From contig NC_092562.1 in the NCBI RefSeq assembly GCF_037975245.1, positions 12,662,001 through 12,726,000 of the forward strand: a stretch of DNA of 64,000 bases. The letters run 5' to 3'. Made by a program: the position numbers and the translations under genes. The notes under the pieces are model-generated. The model saw nothing but the letters and a program-made list of their open reading frames with translations, ran no database searches and was not told where the DNA came from. Shown piece after piece: positions 52,510 to 64,000 of the stretch. Positions within the stretch are counted from its first letter, which is position 1; each line of letters begins with the position of its first letter. This DNA is from Apostichopus japonicus. Taxonomy: Eukaryota > Echinodermata > Holothuroidea > Aspidochirotida > Stichopodidae.

Positions 52510-55500
52510 CTGAAAGTTATAAAGACAACTTGCTTGAAGTCATAATTTTACCTTGGAAACCAGAAACAAGAGGAACATTACTTTTCATATCAGAACTTGA
52601 AGCAACTGGATGTGTTTGATACCTAACCACAGGTATCAACCATGTTCCACTTTTTGAAACATTTTTTTATTTCAGCCCAATAATTGCAATCATCTGGCAT
52701 TGAGCCAAGCCAGTCAACGACAATATAGCATTGTCTGACCCAATTTGTATATATATTCTAAGGGGGTTATGCCTAGAAATCCAGGACATGTATTAAGATA
52801 GCCAGCAAAAAATTACAAGTGAACAATAAAGTTCTGTATCTTTGGGTTCAATCTTGAAAGCTAAAGCAATTTCTCGAGGTCTGAAACATATTTTGTGTTC
52901 TTAGTGCACAAAAGCAAGTTTATTTAGAACTCAGTTATATTTTTCAAGTGAGAGGCAGACATTATCATGGAGTTTCAAGTGAGAGGCAGACATTATCATG
53001 GAGTTTCAAGTGAGAGGCAGACATTATCATGGAGAGGACACCAGCTGTTCTCATATCTATTATTAATAAACCAGTTTAATTTTAATCACACAAAAAAGAA
53101 AAAGTTACCCTCATTTATTTTATTTTATGAATTATCACATATAGTATGCAATATAACATATATGTACTTGTTTCAAAAAATCAAGTCCAAAGCAGAAAGA
53201 GTGAAAATTTCGAGGGTTTAGGTGTCTTCTCATACTTTCAAAGGGTTTCCTAATTAAAAGTTTGATCAAAAGAAAAGGGAGAAGAAAGCAAACAGAAACA
53301 GTAAATACTTACCATCCAAACTAAATAAGGAAGGTTGGCTAGCCAGTAGCCATACTTTCTAAAGGGTTTCCTAATTAATAAAAATCTGATTAAAAGAAAA
53401 AGGGGAAGAAAGCAAATAGAAACACACTAATTACTTACCACCCAAACTACATATGGGAGGTTGGCTAGCCGCCTGGAAACGGAATCCATTTTGGGACAGA
53501 CTGTCAATGATAACAGAAACAAGGTAGCATTGCAGAATGCCAGCTTTAAGAGGCATGTCATCCAGTCACCAATGGTAGACCTGCAAGGGAGAAAATAAGA
53601 TACAGAATTGATTGATTATAACAGAAAGATTAGAAAACAAGACTAAGGCCAATCATTTTTCAAGAAACAGTTTTTTTTTTGTACAAAGCTGGTACTTGGA
53701 TTATAAATATTAGTTTCGTTTGTGCTTGCTATTATGCTTCTTGTGCCGTGATTGGATAACTGAACAGATAATATACAAATAATGAATGGTTATGAGCGCA
53801 ATAGTGCAAATATTTCATGAGTTGAAAGATGGAGTGTTCCATTCAACGAGGCGCAGCCGAGTTGAATGGAACATTCCATCTTTCAATGAATGAAATATTT
53901 GCACTATTGCACGAATGGAAACCATTCATTATTTGTTTTATACAACATATTATATTAAGATGGGTAAAATGCACACATGCAACAGATTGTTTTGAACAGA
54001 CAGGTTTCTCTGCTCTCTTACCATTGAAAAAAGTGCTACCAAAAAGGTATAACCCATGGTTCTATTTCATAGAGTGGAATAGAGCGGATTTTGCATGCAA
54101 TCAACGAGCAATTGACCAATCACATGACCAGAATACAATTAGGTGTTGTATAATACCTAGTAACATCTGGGTACACCCAGAGTTGTACCCTACTTTTTTG
54201 TTTTCAGCTGCAACTCAATAATTATGCACTTTGCTTTATACATCAAATTTAGTAAATTATCCATCACTGTTTTGCACGTAATTCTATAAGCTTGACTAGT
54301 CAAGTTCCAGAAATGAAAAAAGCGAAGAGCCCCAAATTGAAAACTTACAATTTGTACGTAATTTTCAACGGTAGATGTGACGCTGCTGAATTCCATGAGA
54401 ATTATGAATTGTAAACATGTCAATTTCTGCACCTTACTATGACCAGGTCAAGTATCGAACCCTGAACCTCCCAATTGCTAGGCCTCATTGCTTCAAATGC
54501 CACCGCCTATGTCCACTCGGCCACAGCACCAGTATACCAAAATATGAGAGTCACTACCTTATAATTGTCAATGATAACACTGCAAGTGAATCTAAATTTT
54601 TGCAAGGTATAATTCATTCCCTTGTTGCTTGAAGTTATCATAGATCAACATATCAGTCTGAGTGAATCCAGATTTTTTTTTTTTAAATTGATACTTCCAA
54701 AGTTTCTAAGCTTGTCATGCTTTGTGTCTAGAGTGTGAGGACAAAGAAATGGAGAAAAGGAGAGGAAGTAAGCATCAGAGGGAAAGGAAGATGGGAGAAA
54801 TGTTTGGGACAAGTTACCTTTTCTGAAACACAAAGCTGCCAATGGAAACTCCAGCTAAGTAGATAGCCGAGTATCCTACACAAGAGTAAATGCCTTCTCT
54901 GTTAGCGTCAAGAATACCACTCCTGGATCCTTTACCATCACTACCATGGAGGATATAGTCCTTCAGTCCATACATATTCAGTAGGTACTGGTAGCACACT
55001 GTTAAGATAATGGCCAATGCTCCACTGAGTGATACAGGAATAACGGTGAAGACGATTGTTACCAGAATCTGCAAGAGTAATGTAAGACAAGCAACTAAGC
55101 ATCAAGCAATTTACCAATTGATGTTGTTTTCTTTTGTGAGAACATTCAAGAAGTAAATACGTTCATGGCTTTTGCATTAACCATCAACATTCATAGTCTG
55201 CAGAATTGTTACCTTGTCTACAAAATAACAACCTCATCCAAGGAAATCATCATATTTTCACAGGATATGAACCTCATTTGCAAATACTGTATATGATATG
55301 TTTATAGAACAAATATTAAAATTCTCAGCTAGGGATTACGATATTGCTTTGAACCAGAAGTACCCATAGCACTATCTGAAACACATCAATGACTTACCTT
55401 TTGCATTTGGTTGCTCAATGCATTATTCAGGTGTGTAGAAAAGCAGTTACATAGTACAATGGTGTCAACACCACCAGTAACACTGCAAGTCTTTGAAATA

Positions 55501-58500
55501 ATGTCAATCTAACAAAAGAACATGCAGCTCTAACAGGATACTAATGCAATGATCCAAACATTGAAGTTAAAGGAATTTTTTAGTGGCAGTCTATTGGGTA
55601 TTTGAAAAAACTCCATAATTTTTTCATCGCCACATTCCTAGTTCGGGGATTTTTCACCCAATGATTCAGGAGAAGTGAATTTTTTAACCTCGCGCCAACT
55701 TAATCTAATATATTTTGAACAGTGGAGAACGATGAGCGATGTAGACATCGTTTCGGGGGCTGCAGGGACGCTGTCATTAGCAAACTATACTGTAGCGAGG
55801 AAAGTTAAAATTTCTGAAAATAAAACAGCAATGTAGATGGAAATTTCCAGGTAAAGTTAGTTATCCTTTGGAGAGTGAGAACGTTCCAGAATTCCCTTAC
55901 TAGTTCTTTTTTATAATATGTTGTTCAGATATTTATTGTTTGAGAGATTCCTTTTAATCACAGCTGTATGCCAAGTCTGTACACATTCCTGTGTATTGTA
56001 TCAAGGCCAAGCTTAGAGTGAGATATGATCGAGTCTAACATATGATGTCACGTCTCATCAGTCAGTGTTAGATTCAAATTTTCTGGCAGGACGGGCCAAC
56101 ATTTCAAGCACTATATCACAGAAACTAAAATTCATCACAGGGCAAGGCTTAGGGTGATACAAAGATAAAAACATAATATATCTGAAAGGACTGGATCTCA
56201 TTTTTCACTAAAAATTTCCTTTAATCAGACCTTTCACTTACACATAGAGTGGAGACCAGGCTCACCAATTATGAAATTGCTCACCTTCTGAAATACACTT
56301 GTCAAATATAGTTGGTCCTGATTATACAGTGGGACACCAAAACTCAAGATTGCAAGTTTAATAATAAAACTAATTTTGATCAATTTAATATATGAAAAGA
56401 AAACCAGCATAAGAGATTAGACCACAAAACAAGGAAATAGTTGACTTACTCTCACAGCAGCAAGTGTAAAAAAGAAATTCCAATGAACGCCATATTCCGA
56501 GACGTGCTCGTGATAGTCTACGGTCTTGAGAGAGAGGAGTCTCCCTACGCCTAAGATCAGAAGAGGGCTGCAAGAAATTACTGTACGAAATATATCAGTC
56601 ACAGCCAAAACCAAGGTTCTGTAAAATGAAAAACAAAATTCACAAAGTTAATCTTTTTCACATCAAGCGCGTGGGGCAAAAAATTGTTTTCAGTGGGAAC
56701 ACAATCACATACAGCTTTAAAGGACATTCAGCCAATGCAAAATGCTGGAGAATTGTTGCAGTGAGTTGAGTTATGCATAAGTGGAGAAGGGCAATCTCAA
56801 GAAGCAACGCAAGTATGATTGCAAGGTTATTTGCTCCTGGTACAGTAGTTATCTGCTACAAATGTAGGTTAAATCACTAATAAAAATATAAATAAATACA
56901 TTTTAAAGAGCTAATTCACAAAAAGTATCAAAGTGCTTCACATAAAAACCCAACAGCCCCAATAAAGCAGGAAAAAAATACAGTGAACACAAATTATAAC
57001 CTAATAAAAATAATCCTAAAATACCAACACAAAAAAAGTAAAAAAAACAATAAGAGGTTATTAAAAATACAGTAGGAGCAGTAAGCTAATTCCCACTGTG
57101 TCTCCTACAAACAACTACATACATACTCACCTCTTATGATGCATGGAGGAAGCTTTCCCTCTAGCCTCTGGTGCAACAACAGCATTTCCTATCATGAACA
57201 GCCCCACACCCAGATCCATGAACCCTCTGCCATAGGTCTCCGCCTTTGCGAAACGGCGAGGGAAGACCTGGAAATCCACAGCTAGGATGCATATTACAGT
57301 AGCAATATTGATACACACCCTGAAGTGGGTGAGGAAATGCCTGTGGCTATCGATTTCGACGACTTGATGCTTAAAAGTCCTCATGTAACGGAAGAGTTTC
57401 GAGTTGCCATCTTGAAGTGTCACAGCAAGAATTAGAACAAGAGATGTGGCTAACTGCACAAGCAAAAGAACCAAAGCATAATCACTGAGAATAGTGCAGG
57501 CCAGTATAACTGGAGATACCAGTAACAGGAAGTCCCAGACAAAGGGTGTCCTTCATGAAAAGAAGAGGGAAAAACACAAAATTAATACAAAACTAAACTA
57601 CACCAACCTTGAGTAGCAAGTGCTATAGTATCTCTCTGCAACCTTTTTTGACAGGTTTTCCTACAATGTCTTCTACTGTACTTTATCTCAGCTGAGGAGT
57701 GCTCTGAATGTGAGTCTAACTCATGAGTTGTAAATGCATATGATATATGTGCAATTTTCTGTGCATGAAACAACTCAATCTATCTACCTGTTTTTTTCAC
57801 AATTTTGTCAGCAATTAGTTTTAAGTTTCAAAGTTTGACACAATATCTAAACTTTTATGAATCATAAAATAATACCTTTCTAATATGTTACTTATATATA
57901 TCCCAACTGTCCTTGGCTACCGACATAATTTCCAATCTTAAGTACTTTTCATGGTTCACAAATCATCAAATTCTGAAACAATAGTGTGCAAAGTTAGCAA
58001 GCTTAGACGAAAAAAGCAGCTCCTGAATTTGTGCGACGGACCTAATTGTTTACATCAAATTCAAATTGCATTACAACTAAATACAACCCAAAATGATAAA
58101 TGATACACATCTCTCCTACGATGTACATAATGGACATTCTTTGTTATTGTTGCTATCTGTACATTTTGTTTTTAAATTTGTGACTTGCCGTGACACTACA
58201 TCAAAATAGATCTTCCCGTTCATCTGGTCAACAACTGTTAGGTGTAAACATGACCTCTAATACCTTAATGAGGATCACCTTACTTTCAAATGATACACAT
58301 CTCTCCTACGATGTACATAATGGACATTTTTTGTTATTGTTACTATCTGTAGATTTTTTTTTTTAAAATACGTGAAAACTTGCAGTGACTTACATCAGAG
58401 TATATTTACCTTTCATCTGGTCAACAACTGTTAGGTGTAAGTATGACCTACTGTATAATACCTTAATGAGGATCACCTTACTTTAAAGTCATGATAAATA

Positions 58501-61500
58501 TCTGAAAAAGAAATGTTTTTGCAGGAAGACTTGAAGACTTACAGTACTGATTTCGCTTAACTCCCGTTAAAATTCGTTAAAAGGAAAATAACCGAATTTC
58601 CACGTTTTGTCATCGAAATTCCCCGATTTTTATCGAAATTCCACGAATTTTAACGATTGGTTATTTCGGTCATTTCCTTCGTGGAATTTTCAACGATACG
58701 TTGAAATTCTTTTTTAAACGAAATAGAAGGTCAGTGTGTGGTTACGAGAAACGTCGGAAAACGAGCAACTTCGTTTATTAGTATTGATTAGACTTTAGAA
58801 CAGTCGTTTGAAGGCAGGAATTTTCTCAAGAACATTCCTGTACTTACTGAGTAGTGACACTCAAAGAAACATGTAGTGAAACTGACGGGGGACGTTTTCT
58901 AACTGTGAACCCCAAACACAGTGACATAAGTCTTAACTTCGCCAGGACGTAAGCGAGGTTGCAGTCAAAGCTATGTACCACGAGGCACCCTTCCAGATAA
59001 ATTATGAGTGCTGTTTAACCATTTAAATAACAATGAATGGACATATAAACTTGGTTTACTTGCAGATTACGAAAAATAGTTATTTTTTAGAGATGTAAAT
59101 TTGGTTTTTTATTAGAGTTGGAGTATGAAACTTTGTTTCTGAGCGAAAACATGTAACTTGAAGCAAAATAAAGATGCCCCGCCCATTCTGCGAGGACGCT
59201 TCCATTTTTCGAAAAGGCGTTTTCTCTTTTTATTTTTTCTATTTTGTTTACTTTTAAACATGAAAATTATTTTAAAATATGTAAAGAACTTAGTAATGTA
59301 CTGCAAACTATCTATAAAAACAAAAAAACGATGTTTTAGGCATGAATAATGTGTTTAATATAACTAAAGTAGTAGGCCAATAGTCATGAGCTCATGATGA
59401 TAGTGTCGTCAGTTCGTTTTCTCAGTTTATATTTGCGACATATCACCCGTGTACATCGATCAATGGCATGGTGAAAACCCCGTGTGAAAATATGTTGACC
59501 CCAAAAGACGCAAATAGCCGTTCTAGAAAGTACCGTCATAACATTAACAACACAAGGCCAGTTTGCTCTCTCAGGTCCGCACGTGTACAGCCATTTTTTC
59601 ACACATGATATTATGCTGTGCATGCATTGCGGGCGCGATTGCGGCAAACATAAAAGAAAATGAATGAAACTGAAAAACTTACGATATTTTTTCACAAATA
59701 TTGATGCTTAGATAAGTGCTTCCTCACAATCAACGAGCCGCCCTAAAATTCGCTCCGCTTACGGAAAAACTTTTATATATATAACAAATGGAAAACCCGA
59801 GTTTTTACACACATAATTCCAACTGACATTGGTCACAGAACATAAGTAGGTCATTGACATTCGAACTTGGCAACTTGCCCAAGTTCATCGCACCATGGGA
59901 ACGACACAACACATTGAACATGATGTTATATTCTCCCGCCATCTGGACGCCGAGTGTAATATGCAAATTATGAATGGTACTGCGCAGCGTGGTTAAATCT
60001 TAACCTATTGCGACACAAATTTTGGGAAGCTGTTGTTTGAAGTAACTTTTGTATCAAATGTAAGGTACTGTATCATGTATGTGACCAGGGGCGTAGCGAA
60101 GGGTTTTTTGTTGTTGGGGGGGGGGGTGTGGAGAATTTGATTTGCCGACGGATCTGGAAGTGGTGACTGAAATGGGGGAGGGGTCTAAGGGGACACCCCC
60201 TCCCCTTTGGAAAATTTTTAGTTTTGAAACGTCCTTAGATGCAATCTGGTGCATATTTTAAGTCAAATTTGACTTGCCGACGGATCTGGAAGTGGTGACT
60301 GAAATGGGGGAGGGGTCTAAGGGGAGGGGGACGGCGGGAAACGGCGTTTAAACGTTTAACCGACCGGCAGGGGATACGGTGAAACGGTTAGCGAAATATC
60401 TGATAGGTCACACCCTTATTTAAACACACACAACAAAACGCCCTTATTCAATGAAAATATACTGAAAACCATATCGCAAAAACACAAAATCGCTTATAAC
60501 TCGAAAACGGAAGGAGACATCGACTTTTGTCGGCTGTATAGGGATTTCCTAAACCGAATTTTGATGCGCTCTATCCACCTGTGTCATTTATGAGCTTCTC
60601 TGACGTAAGCTGCAGTACGTAATTTCTCTGTACCAGTTCCGCGAAATTTATTTACGCAGTAAACATCGTTCATTATGTTTTCTTTCACAACGAATATTCA
60701 AAGTTGTGCTCCACACGCTTCACAGATATTGTTTTATGTCGTTCATTTTTCAATTCTACTTTAAAATTACATTTTCGAACGATGCATTGCATGCCTTATC
60801 AAGCATTCCTGATTAGTAAAACTAAGGAAGGATATTCAAATATATATTATTTTCATTTGACATGATTTTATGAGTTGTTCCACTTGAAAAACGATGATAA
60901 AACCGAAAAACAAAACATTTACTTCTCATGTGACGCATACCGGGAGACTCATAAAAACTCCCCCTACTCATTAAAATAAACTTATACATGCCGTCAGGCC
61001 AGTTGAAAGCCCTTCCCAGTAATGTTTGATCAGCTCTTCCCAATATACAATACTCAAATAAGCAATGAAAATATATTCATTTTCCACAGAAATCTACCCA
61101 ACGTGGGCCCCAAGACACTGCTTTATTTTCTTAGTAGTCATGGAAACAATTGTTTGCAACTCTCTTGCTGGCCAGGTGTTTTCAAGTTTTATTAATAGCA
61201 CGACTTTTGATTGGTTCATTCAAGATAAACTTTCTATCCCTGCTGGATTGTTCTACTTATATATATATGAATGAATATTTGGTTTTCAATTAACTAAGTA
61301 ACAGATAACATCCATTCCATTACGAACAGTAGGGGTAAAATAATGTTTGCTTCTAGAGGCAGCCAGCCATGAAGGTTCTGCGGTGCTAAACCCCCCACGA
61401 AGATAAATACTATGCTAATTTACATAAGGTAGGCGTGAATTTGACAAAGCCAAGTTTATGATTGGACGAAGCCTTTCAAAAAAGTTTGGTGGTGGGGATA

Positions 61501-62564
61501 TCCAGGGTAGGGAATGCACATGTAAGCAGCATACTACAGGTGGCCCAGACCCAGGCTGCGACCTTACCAGGGCAGTCCATCTGCTTTCGCGGGCAACTTA
61601 CAGTAACGGGTTAGGGGGAAATAAGTTTTTTTTTTTTTTTTTTTTTGCGTGCATTGAAGTCGGGGGAGATTTTTTGGACGGAATGCGCTCTCAGAAAAGT
61701 TTGAAAGTGAGTGCGGTTCTGTAGTAAACGGTACCGTAGTACGTCAAGTAACACAGGAATTTTTTGGAAATAAAGATCTCTTTGATATCCAGCTACGACT
61801 GTTTCATTGTTGATATTTTTTTCTTGTTTTTTCTGACACTGCGTTCCTTGGTGAGTTAACTTAAACTTATCCTAGTTTAATACTAGCCTATAACTTAAGA
61901 GTCATAGAATGTGCTTGCTACGATCGACCAAGACTAGTTTTTATTATCCTAGCCAAATCATTTTTCAAACACCTAGTACAGAACTTACTCCGTCTTATAT
62001 ACAATCACACTTTTGCAACGTTTGTAATATTCCTCGGCAACTTCTGGTAGAGTCTGAAAACGGCTGTAGTTACACTAAGGATTCAACGCAAGTCACAACC
62101 TTGATATGTCTAGAATTGCCTTTGCGGTTTTTGATCGCGATAACTTTCGTGGAAATTTCGTTGAAACTTCGTTGACAACCGTGCCCGCAGTAGTCTAAAT
62201 CTTGTCAACGAAATTAACCGAATTTCAACTTTTTTTATCGATTTTTAACTTTTGTTATCGATCGTTGATTTTTTTTCAACGGGAGTTAAGCGAAATCAGT
62301 ACTGTATACCCATCAGGTCATTAAAAGTGACTTTAAGCATAATGGAATAGATGGGTTTGTACACCAGTTGTCCTATTGTACATTCCCTTCAACCTACCAA
62401 AATGTTTTCCGATATGACGATATTGGAAACACCAGATGGAGTAACGAGAAAAGCAGTAGCGAGCTTGGATAAGCACCCATCAAAACATAGTTTTCAAACT
62501 CACTAGTTCCATTATGGCCACTGTAAAATGTCTCTTTTGTGATCTCTTGGCTAACCTCCTCCAT
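52078..62564 (-). CDS. PIGW: GPI inositol acyltransferase PIG-W
   Basis: ER multi-pass enzyme that acylates the inositol of GlcN-PI during GPI-anchor synthesis (yeast Gwt1). Exons 62564-62398, 57550-57131, 56618-56450, 55068-54818, 53580-53439 and 52509-52078 join in frame to 526 residues; human PIGW is about 504. Seen: N-terminus with [12 protein letters not shown] (human NLNGTT), [20 protein letters not shown] in exon 2, [24 protein letters not shown] in exon 3, the family signature [12 protein letters not shown] (about residues 303-314) in exon 4, [14 protein letters not shown] in exon 5, and [20 protein letters not shown] with the final KFW in exon 6. Many hydrophobic segments give about a dozen membrane spans. 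Intron 1 contains a pogo-like element and intron 4 a foldback element. Identification is very secure. Confidence 0.97.
52943..53037. repeat. 31-bp triplication
   Basis: 'tttcaagtgagaggcagaca' with 'ttatcatggag' repeated three times, nearly perfect, in PIGW intron 5. Confidence 0.95.
53231..53470 (-). repeat. Tandem duplication of PIGW exon-5 3' end and donor, 120-bp period
   Basis: Two units, 53231-53350 and 53351-53470. On the gene's strand each holds ggctagccaacct.cc.tat.tagtttgg.tg followed by gtaagta and a pyrimidine-rich stretch. The downstream copy is diverged (several substitutions) and no in-frame cassette use was found: phase 0 entry meets TAG within four or five codons. Confidence 0.88.
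53439..53580 (-). CDS. PIGW: PIGW exon 5
   Basis: 142 nt, acceptor tcccttgcag, donor GTG|gtaagt. [17 protein letters not shown] matches human VEAVSRRMANLAFCIWI. Its 3' end and donor are duplicated 120 bp downstream. Confidence 0.95.
53776..53933. mobile_element. Foldback (palindromic) MITE
   Basis: An imperfect hairpin of about 158 bp. The arm 'aataatgaatgg', 'gtgcaaatatttcat', 'gttgaaagatgg', 'gttccattcaac' is mirrored beyond a short loop 'gaggcgcagccgag'. PIGW intron 4. Possible longer arms extend outward a few bases. Confidence 0.85.
54415..54532 (-). mobile_element. tRNA-derived SINE, family 2, 3'-truncated copy
   Basis: Minus strand 'gctgtggccgagtgg', 'aggcggtggcatttgaagca' and B-box GGTTCGATACT match the head of 50466-50772, then 'catagtaaggtg', where similarity ends. 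PIGW intron 4. Confidence 0.75.
54818..55068 (-). CDS. PIGW: PIGW exon 4
   Basis: 251 nt, acceptor ctcttgcag, donor gtaact. Two membrane spans and the conserved luminal-loop motif [20 protein letters not shown]. Confidence 0.96.
56450..56618 (-). CDS. PIGW: PIGW exon 3
   Basis: 169 nt, acceptor attttacag, donor gtaagt. [31 protein letters not shown] match human [30 protein letters not shown]. Confidence 0.96.
57131..57550 (-). CDS. PIGW: PIGW exon 2
   Basis: 420 nt, acceptor ttcatgaag, donor gtgagt. [20 protein letters not shown] begins it. [20 protein letters not shown], as in human [20 protein letters not shown], and [14 protein letters not shown] follow. Confidence 0.96.
58091..58490. 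repeat. 190-bp direct duplication
   Basis: PIGW intron 1. 'tgatacacatctctcctacg' recurs at 58101 and 58291. Also duplicated are 'atctggtcaacaactgttag' and 'taccttaatgaggatcacct'. Moderately diverged. Confidence 0.92.
58542..62304. mobile_element. pogo-like (Tc1/mariner) TIR element, non-autonomous
   Basis: Perfect 27-bp TIRs beginning CAGTACTGATTTCGCTTAAC face each other at 58542 and 62304, flanked by TA on both sides (58540-58541, 62305-62306). The end resembles Drosophila pogo (CAGTATAATTCGCTTAGC). Subterminal regions on both sides are rich in 'cgaaatt' and 'ttatcga' words. The 3.76-kb interior has no frame that I recognise as a DDE transposase. It also contains a hAT-like fragment at 60087 and a (T)n near 61627, so it is probably composite. 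Lies in PIGW intron 1. Confidence 0.85.
60087..60330. mobile_element. hAT-like end fragment with 134-bp internal duplication
   Basis: Begins CAGGGGCGTAGCGAAGGG. 'ttgccgacggatctggaagt' plus 'ggtgactgaaatgggggagg' occurs at about 60140 and 60274. The right end was not found. Nested in the pogo-like element. Confidence 0.55.
62398..62564 (-). CDS. PIGW: PIGW exon 1
   Basis: 167 nt, ATG to TTT TG|gtaggt. N-terminus [20 protein letters not shown], then the first membrane span [15 protein letters not shown]. Confidence 0.92.
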
Positions 62565-64000
62565 CTTTGCTTTGCATACGGCAGCTTGACCTTTTTATCG
62601 AGCTAACTGTGTATAGAAAGGAATTTGAAAGTCATTTATTTGTAAAACTTTAAGGTCACTTTAAAGGCAGTTTATACAACATGGGAGTATCAATGAGAAC
62701 CTGGTTAGGACTAGGTTTGAAACAGGAATATCGACTGACATTATTCTGTTTCACTGTCACTTCAGGGGAAAGAAGGTACATTGATGACACTACAACCACA
62801 CTCTGTGCATCTTAAAGCCACTCAGACACAAAAATAAAATGTCATTACAAGTTACAGGGTAAAAACCCAAGAAAGAAGATAAAAATGGCTGTTGTCCAGT
62901 ATCATTCTATAACTCTTACACTAGGCTGATGTTTGTTCTTAACTGGACAAGCTATTACTGGTCTAGGGAAGGTTAAGTAAAACTAAGCATGTAGTATGTA
63001 CAGTACATGGGAGAAAATAAATTTTTAAGTGGAAAGCCGCAGTTAGGCTGAAGAATTGACACATTACTAGCTGTCACCTGATAAGTTGAAATTCTTGGGA
63101 GCACCATACAGGTTGGTGCCTATTCACACAGAAGCAAGTGGAATATTATCACAATTAGACTAGTAAGATTGGACGCAGCTGACTTCGCCATGATGGAACC
63201 CATTCTGCTACTGTAGCCGTAGGCACCAATAATGCACTAACCTGCGAACCCAACTAGCTTACAGAAATAGAATGTCACATGCGTACACATTTGACATAAC
63301 ATCTTCATGATCCCATAGCCTAGTCAGACCAGATGGAAGAGAACGAGTTGAGAGTGGCTCAATTAATGCTGTTTGATTTTTCGTACCAAGGCTTTATCTT
63401 GGGTGACTTTCTTAGAAGGCCTACTGTGTTAACATATGCCTACTGAGCACTGCATGGACACGTTCTCGTTGTCTTCGTTCACGTTCTCGTGGCCTCACTT
63501 AGGCCTAGCCTAACTTAGGACTAGCGGTAGTAGTAGTAGTAATTCTACTACAAAAGTACATGATTGTTATGGCTAACCTTTACGTTGCAGGTCCGCAGGC
63601 ACGAGCGCAACTTGAGACAACTAAAATGTGTAATTTATTGGGAATTAAACTACTACTACGAGCTCGTTTTCTCGGGCACAATTTTCAGTGCAGCTTGTAG
63701 CCTCAGCGTGGGACAAAAATTCAATGTGAAGAGTATTCCAAAACGAAACCGAAAGTACCAGGACAGTATCACAGAAGTTGAACTTGGCGGCAAACAATAG
63801 GTATAGAAATGGTATAAACAGTTTTACTTCCTGGTGTCAGGAAATGTATGGGTGGCCGTTTGGGCAAAAATACAACGATGGAACTAATGAACATGAATGA
63901 AAAATGAAAAAGAAGAAATGTGCAAAATGAAAAGAAAATACTAATGTTAAAAATGTGAAAGGCACACTTTAAACGAGAAATAAATATAATAAAGGGATTG
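62565..64000. other. Upstream of PIGW; no gene supported
   Basis: Presumably holds the PIGW promoter and 5' UTR. A plus-strand open frame at 63564-63800 follows a weak acceptor (gttgcag) but resembles nothing I know and is not called. Short (TAG)n at about 63525. Confidence 0.35.

Noticed and set aside
59384-59695. 103-codon minus-strand frame within the pogo-like element as a transposase
   Set aside because: No helix-turn-helix, CENP-B or DDE signature visible; composition looks random.
63564-63800. Possible first or second exon of a gene continuing right
   Set aside because: A weak acceptor and a 78-codon frame without recognisable domain are not enough.

Overview
The window is metazoan nuclear DNA. 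Its genes are split into small exons with GT-AG introns of 0.3-6.5 kb and the standard code. Introns and intergenic DNA are AT-rich and full of microsatellites, minisatellites, poly-G/poly-C tracts, SINEs, LINE 3' ends and TIR-bearing DNA elements. The gene families, the repeat style and the frequent 'taggcctac'-like intergenic words suggest a marine deuterostome, perhaps an echinoderm such as a sea cucumber. That placement is inference. I assembled four protein-coding genes by joining exons on splice sites, reading phase and family resemblance.

Layout, left to right. (1) FARSA, cytosolic phenylalanyl-tRNA synthetase alpha subunit, minus strand, exons 1-9 between 12012 and 1399; its C-terminal third lies beyond the left edge. 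Just past exon 9 is a tandem array (about 351-1398) whose ~73-bp unit is the 3' end of exon 9 plus its splice donor. (2) A divergent CDC20-family APC/C co-activator, plus strand, 13210-20460, nine exons plus a duplicated pair of candidate cassette exons in intron 2. It is head to head with FARSA across about 1.2 kb. (3) 20461-28560 is intergenic, with a hAT-like element and a poly(A) retroposed tail. (4) A chromatin gene, minus strand, 46183-28561, eight exons, encodes two winged-helix-like segments, a tandem C4HC3 double PHD finger and a C-terminal SAM domain. This joins the N-terminal half of KAT6 (MOZ/MORF) to the SAM of SAMD1. (5) 46184-52077 is intergenic, with hAT-like elements, SINEs and a LINE tail. 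(6) PIGW, the GPI inositol acyltransferase, minus strand, 62564-52078, six exons and complete. Its first intron holds a 3.76-kb pogo-like element with perfect TIRs but no recognisable transposase. (7) 62565-64000 is upstream of PIGW with no gene I can support.

The four genes serve unrelated processes: translation, cell-cycle proteolysis, chromatin reading and GPI-anchor synthesis. I see no operon or pathway logic. The most unusual theme is local duplication of exon 3' ends together with their splice donors. It occurs massively in FARSA exon 9, once in PIGW exon 5, and as a whole-exon pair in the CDC20-like gene. A second theme is a TTAA-flanked MITE family at three sites, one of them amplified as a near-identical 500-bp tandem duplication.
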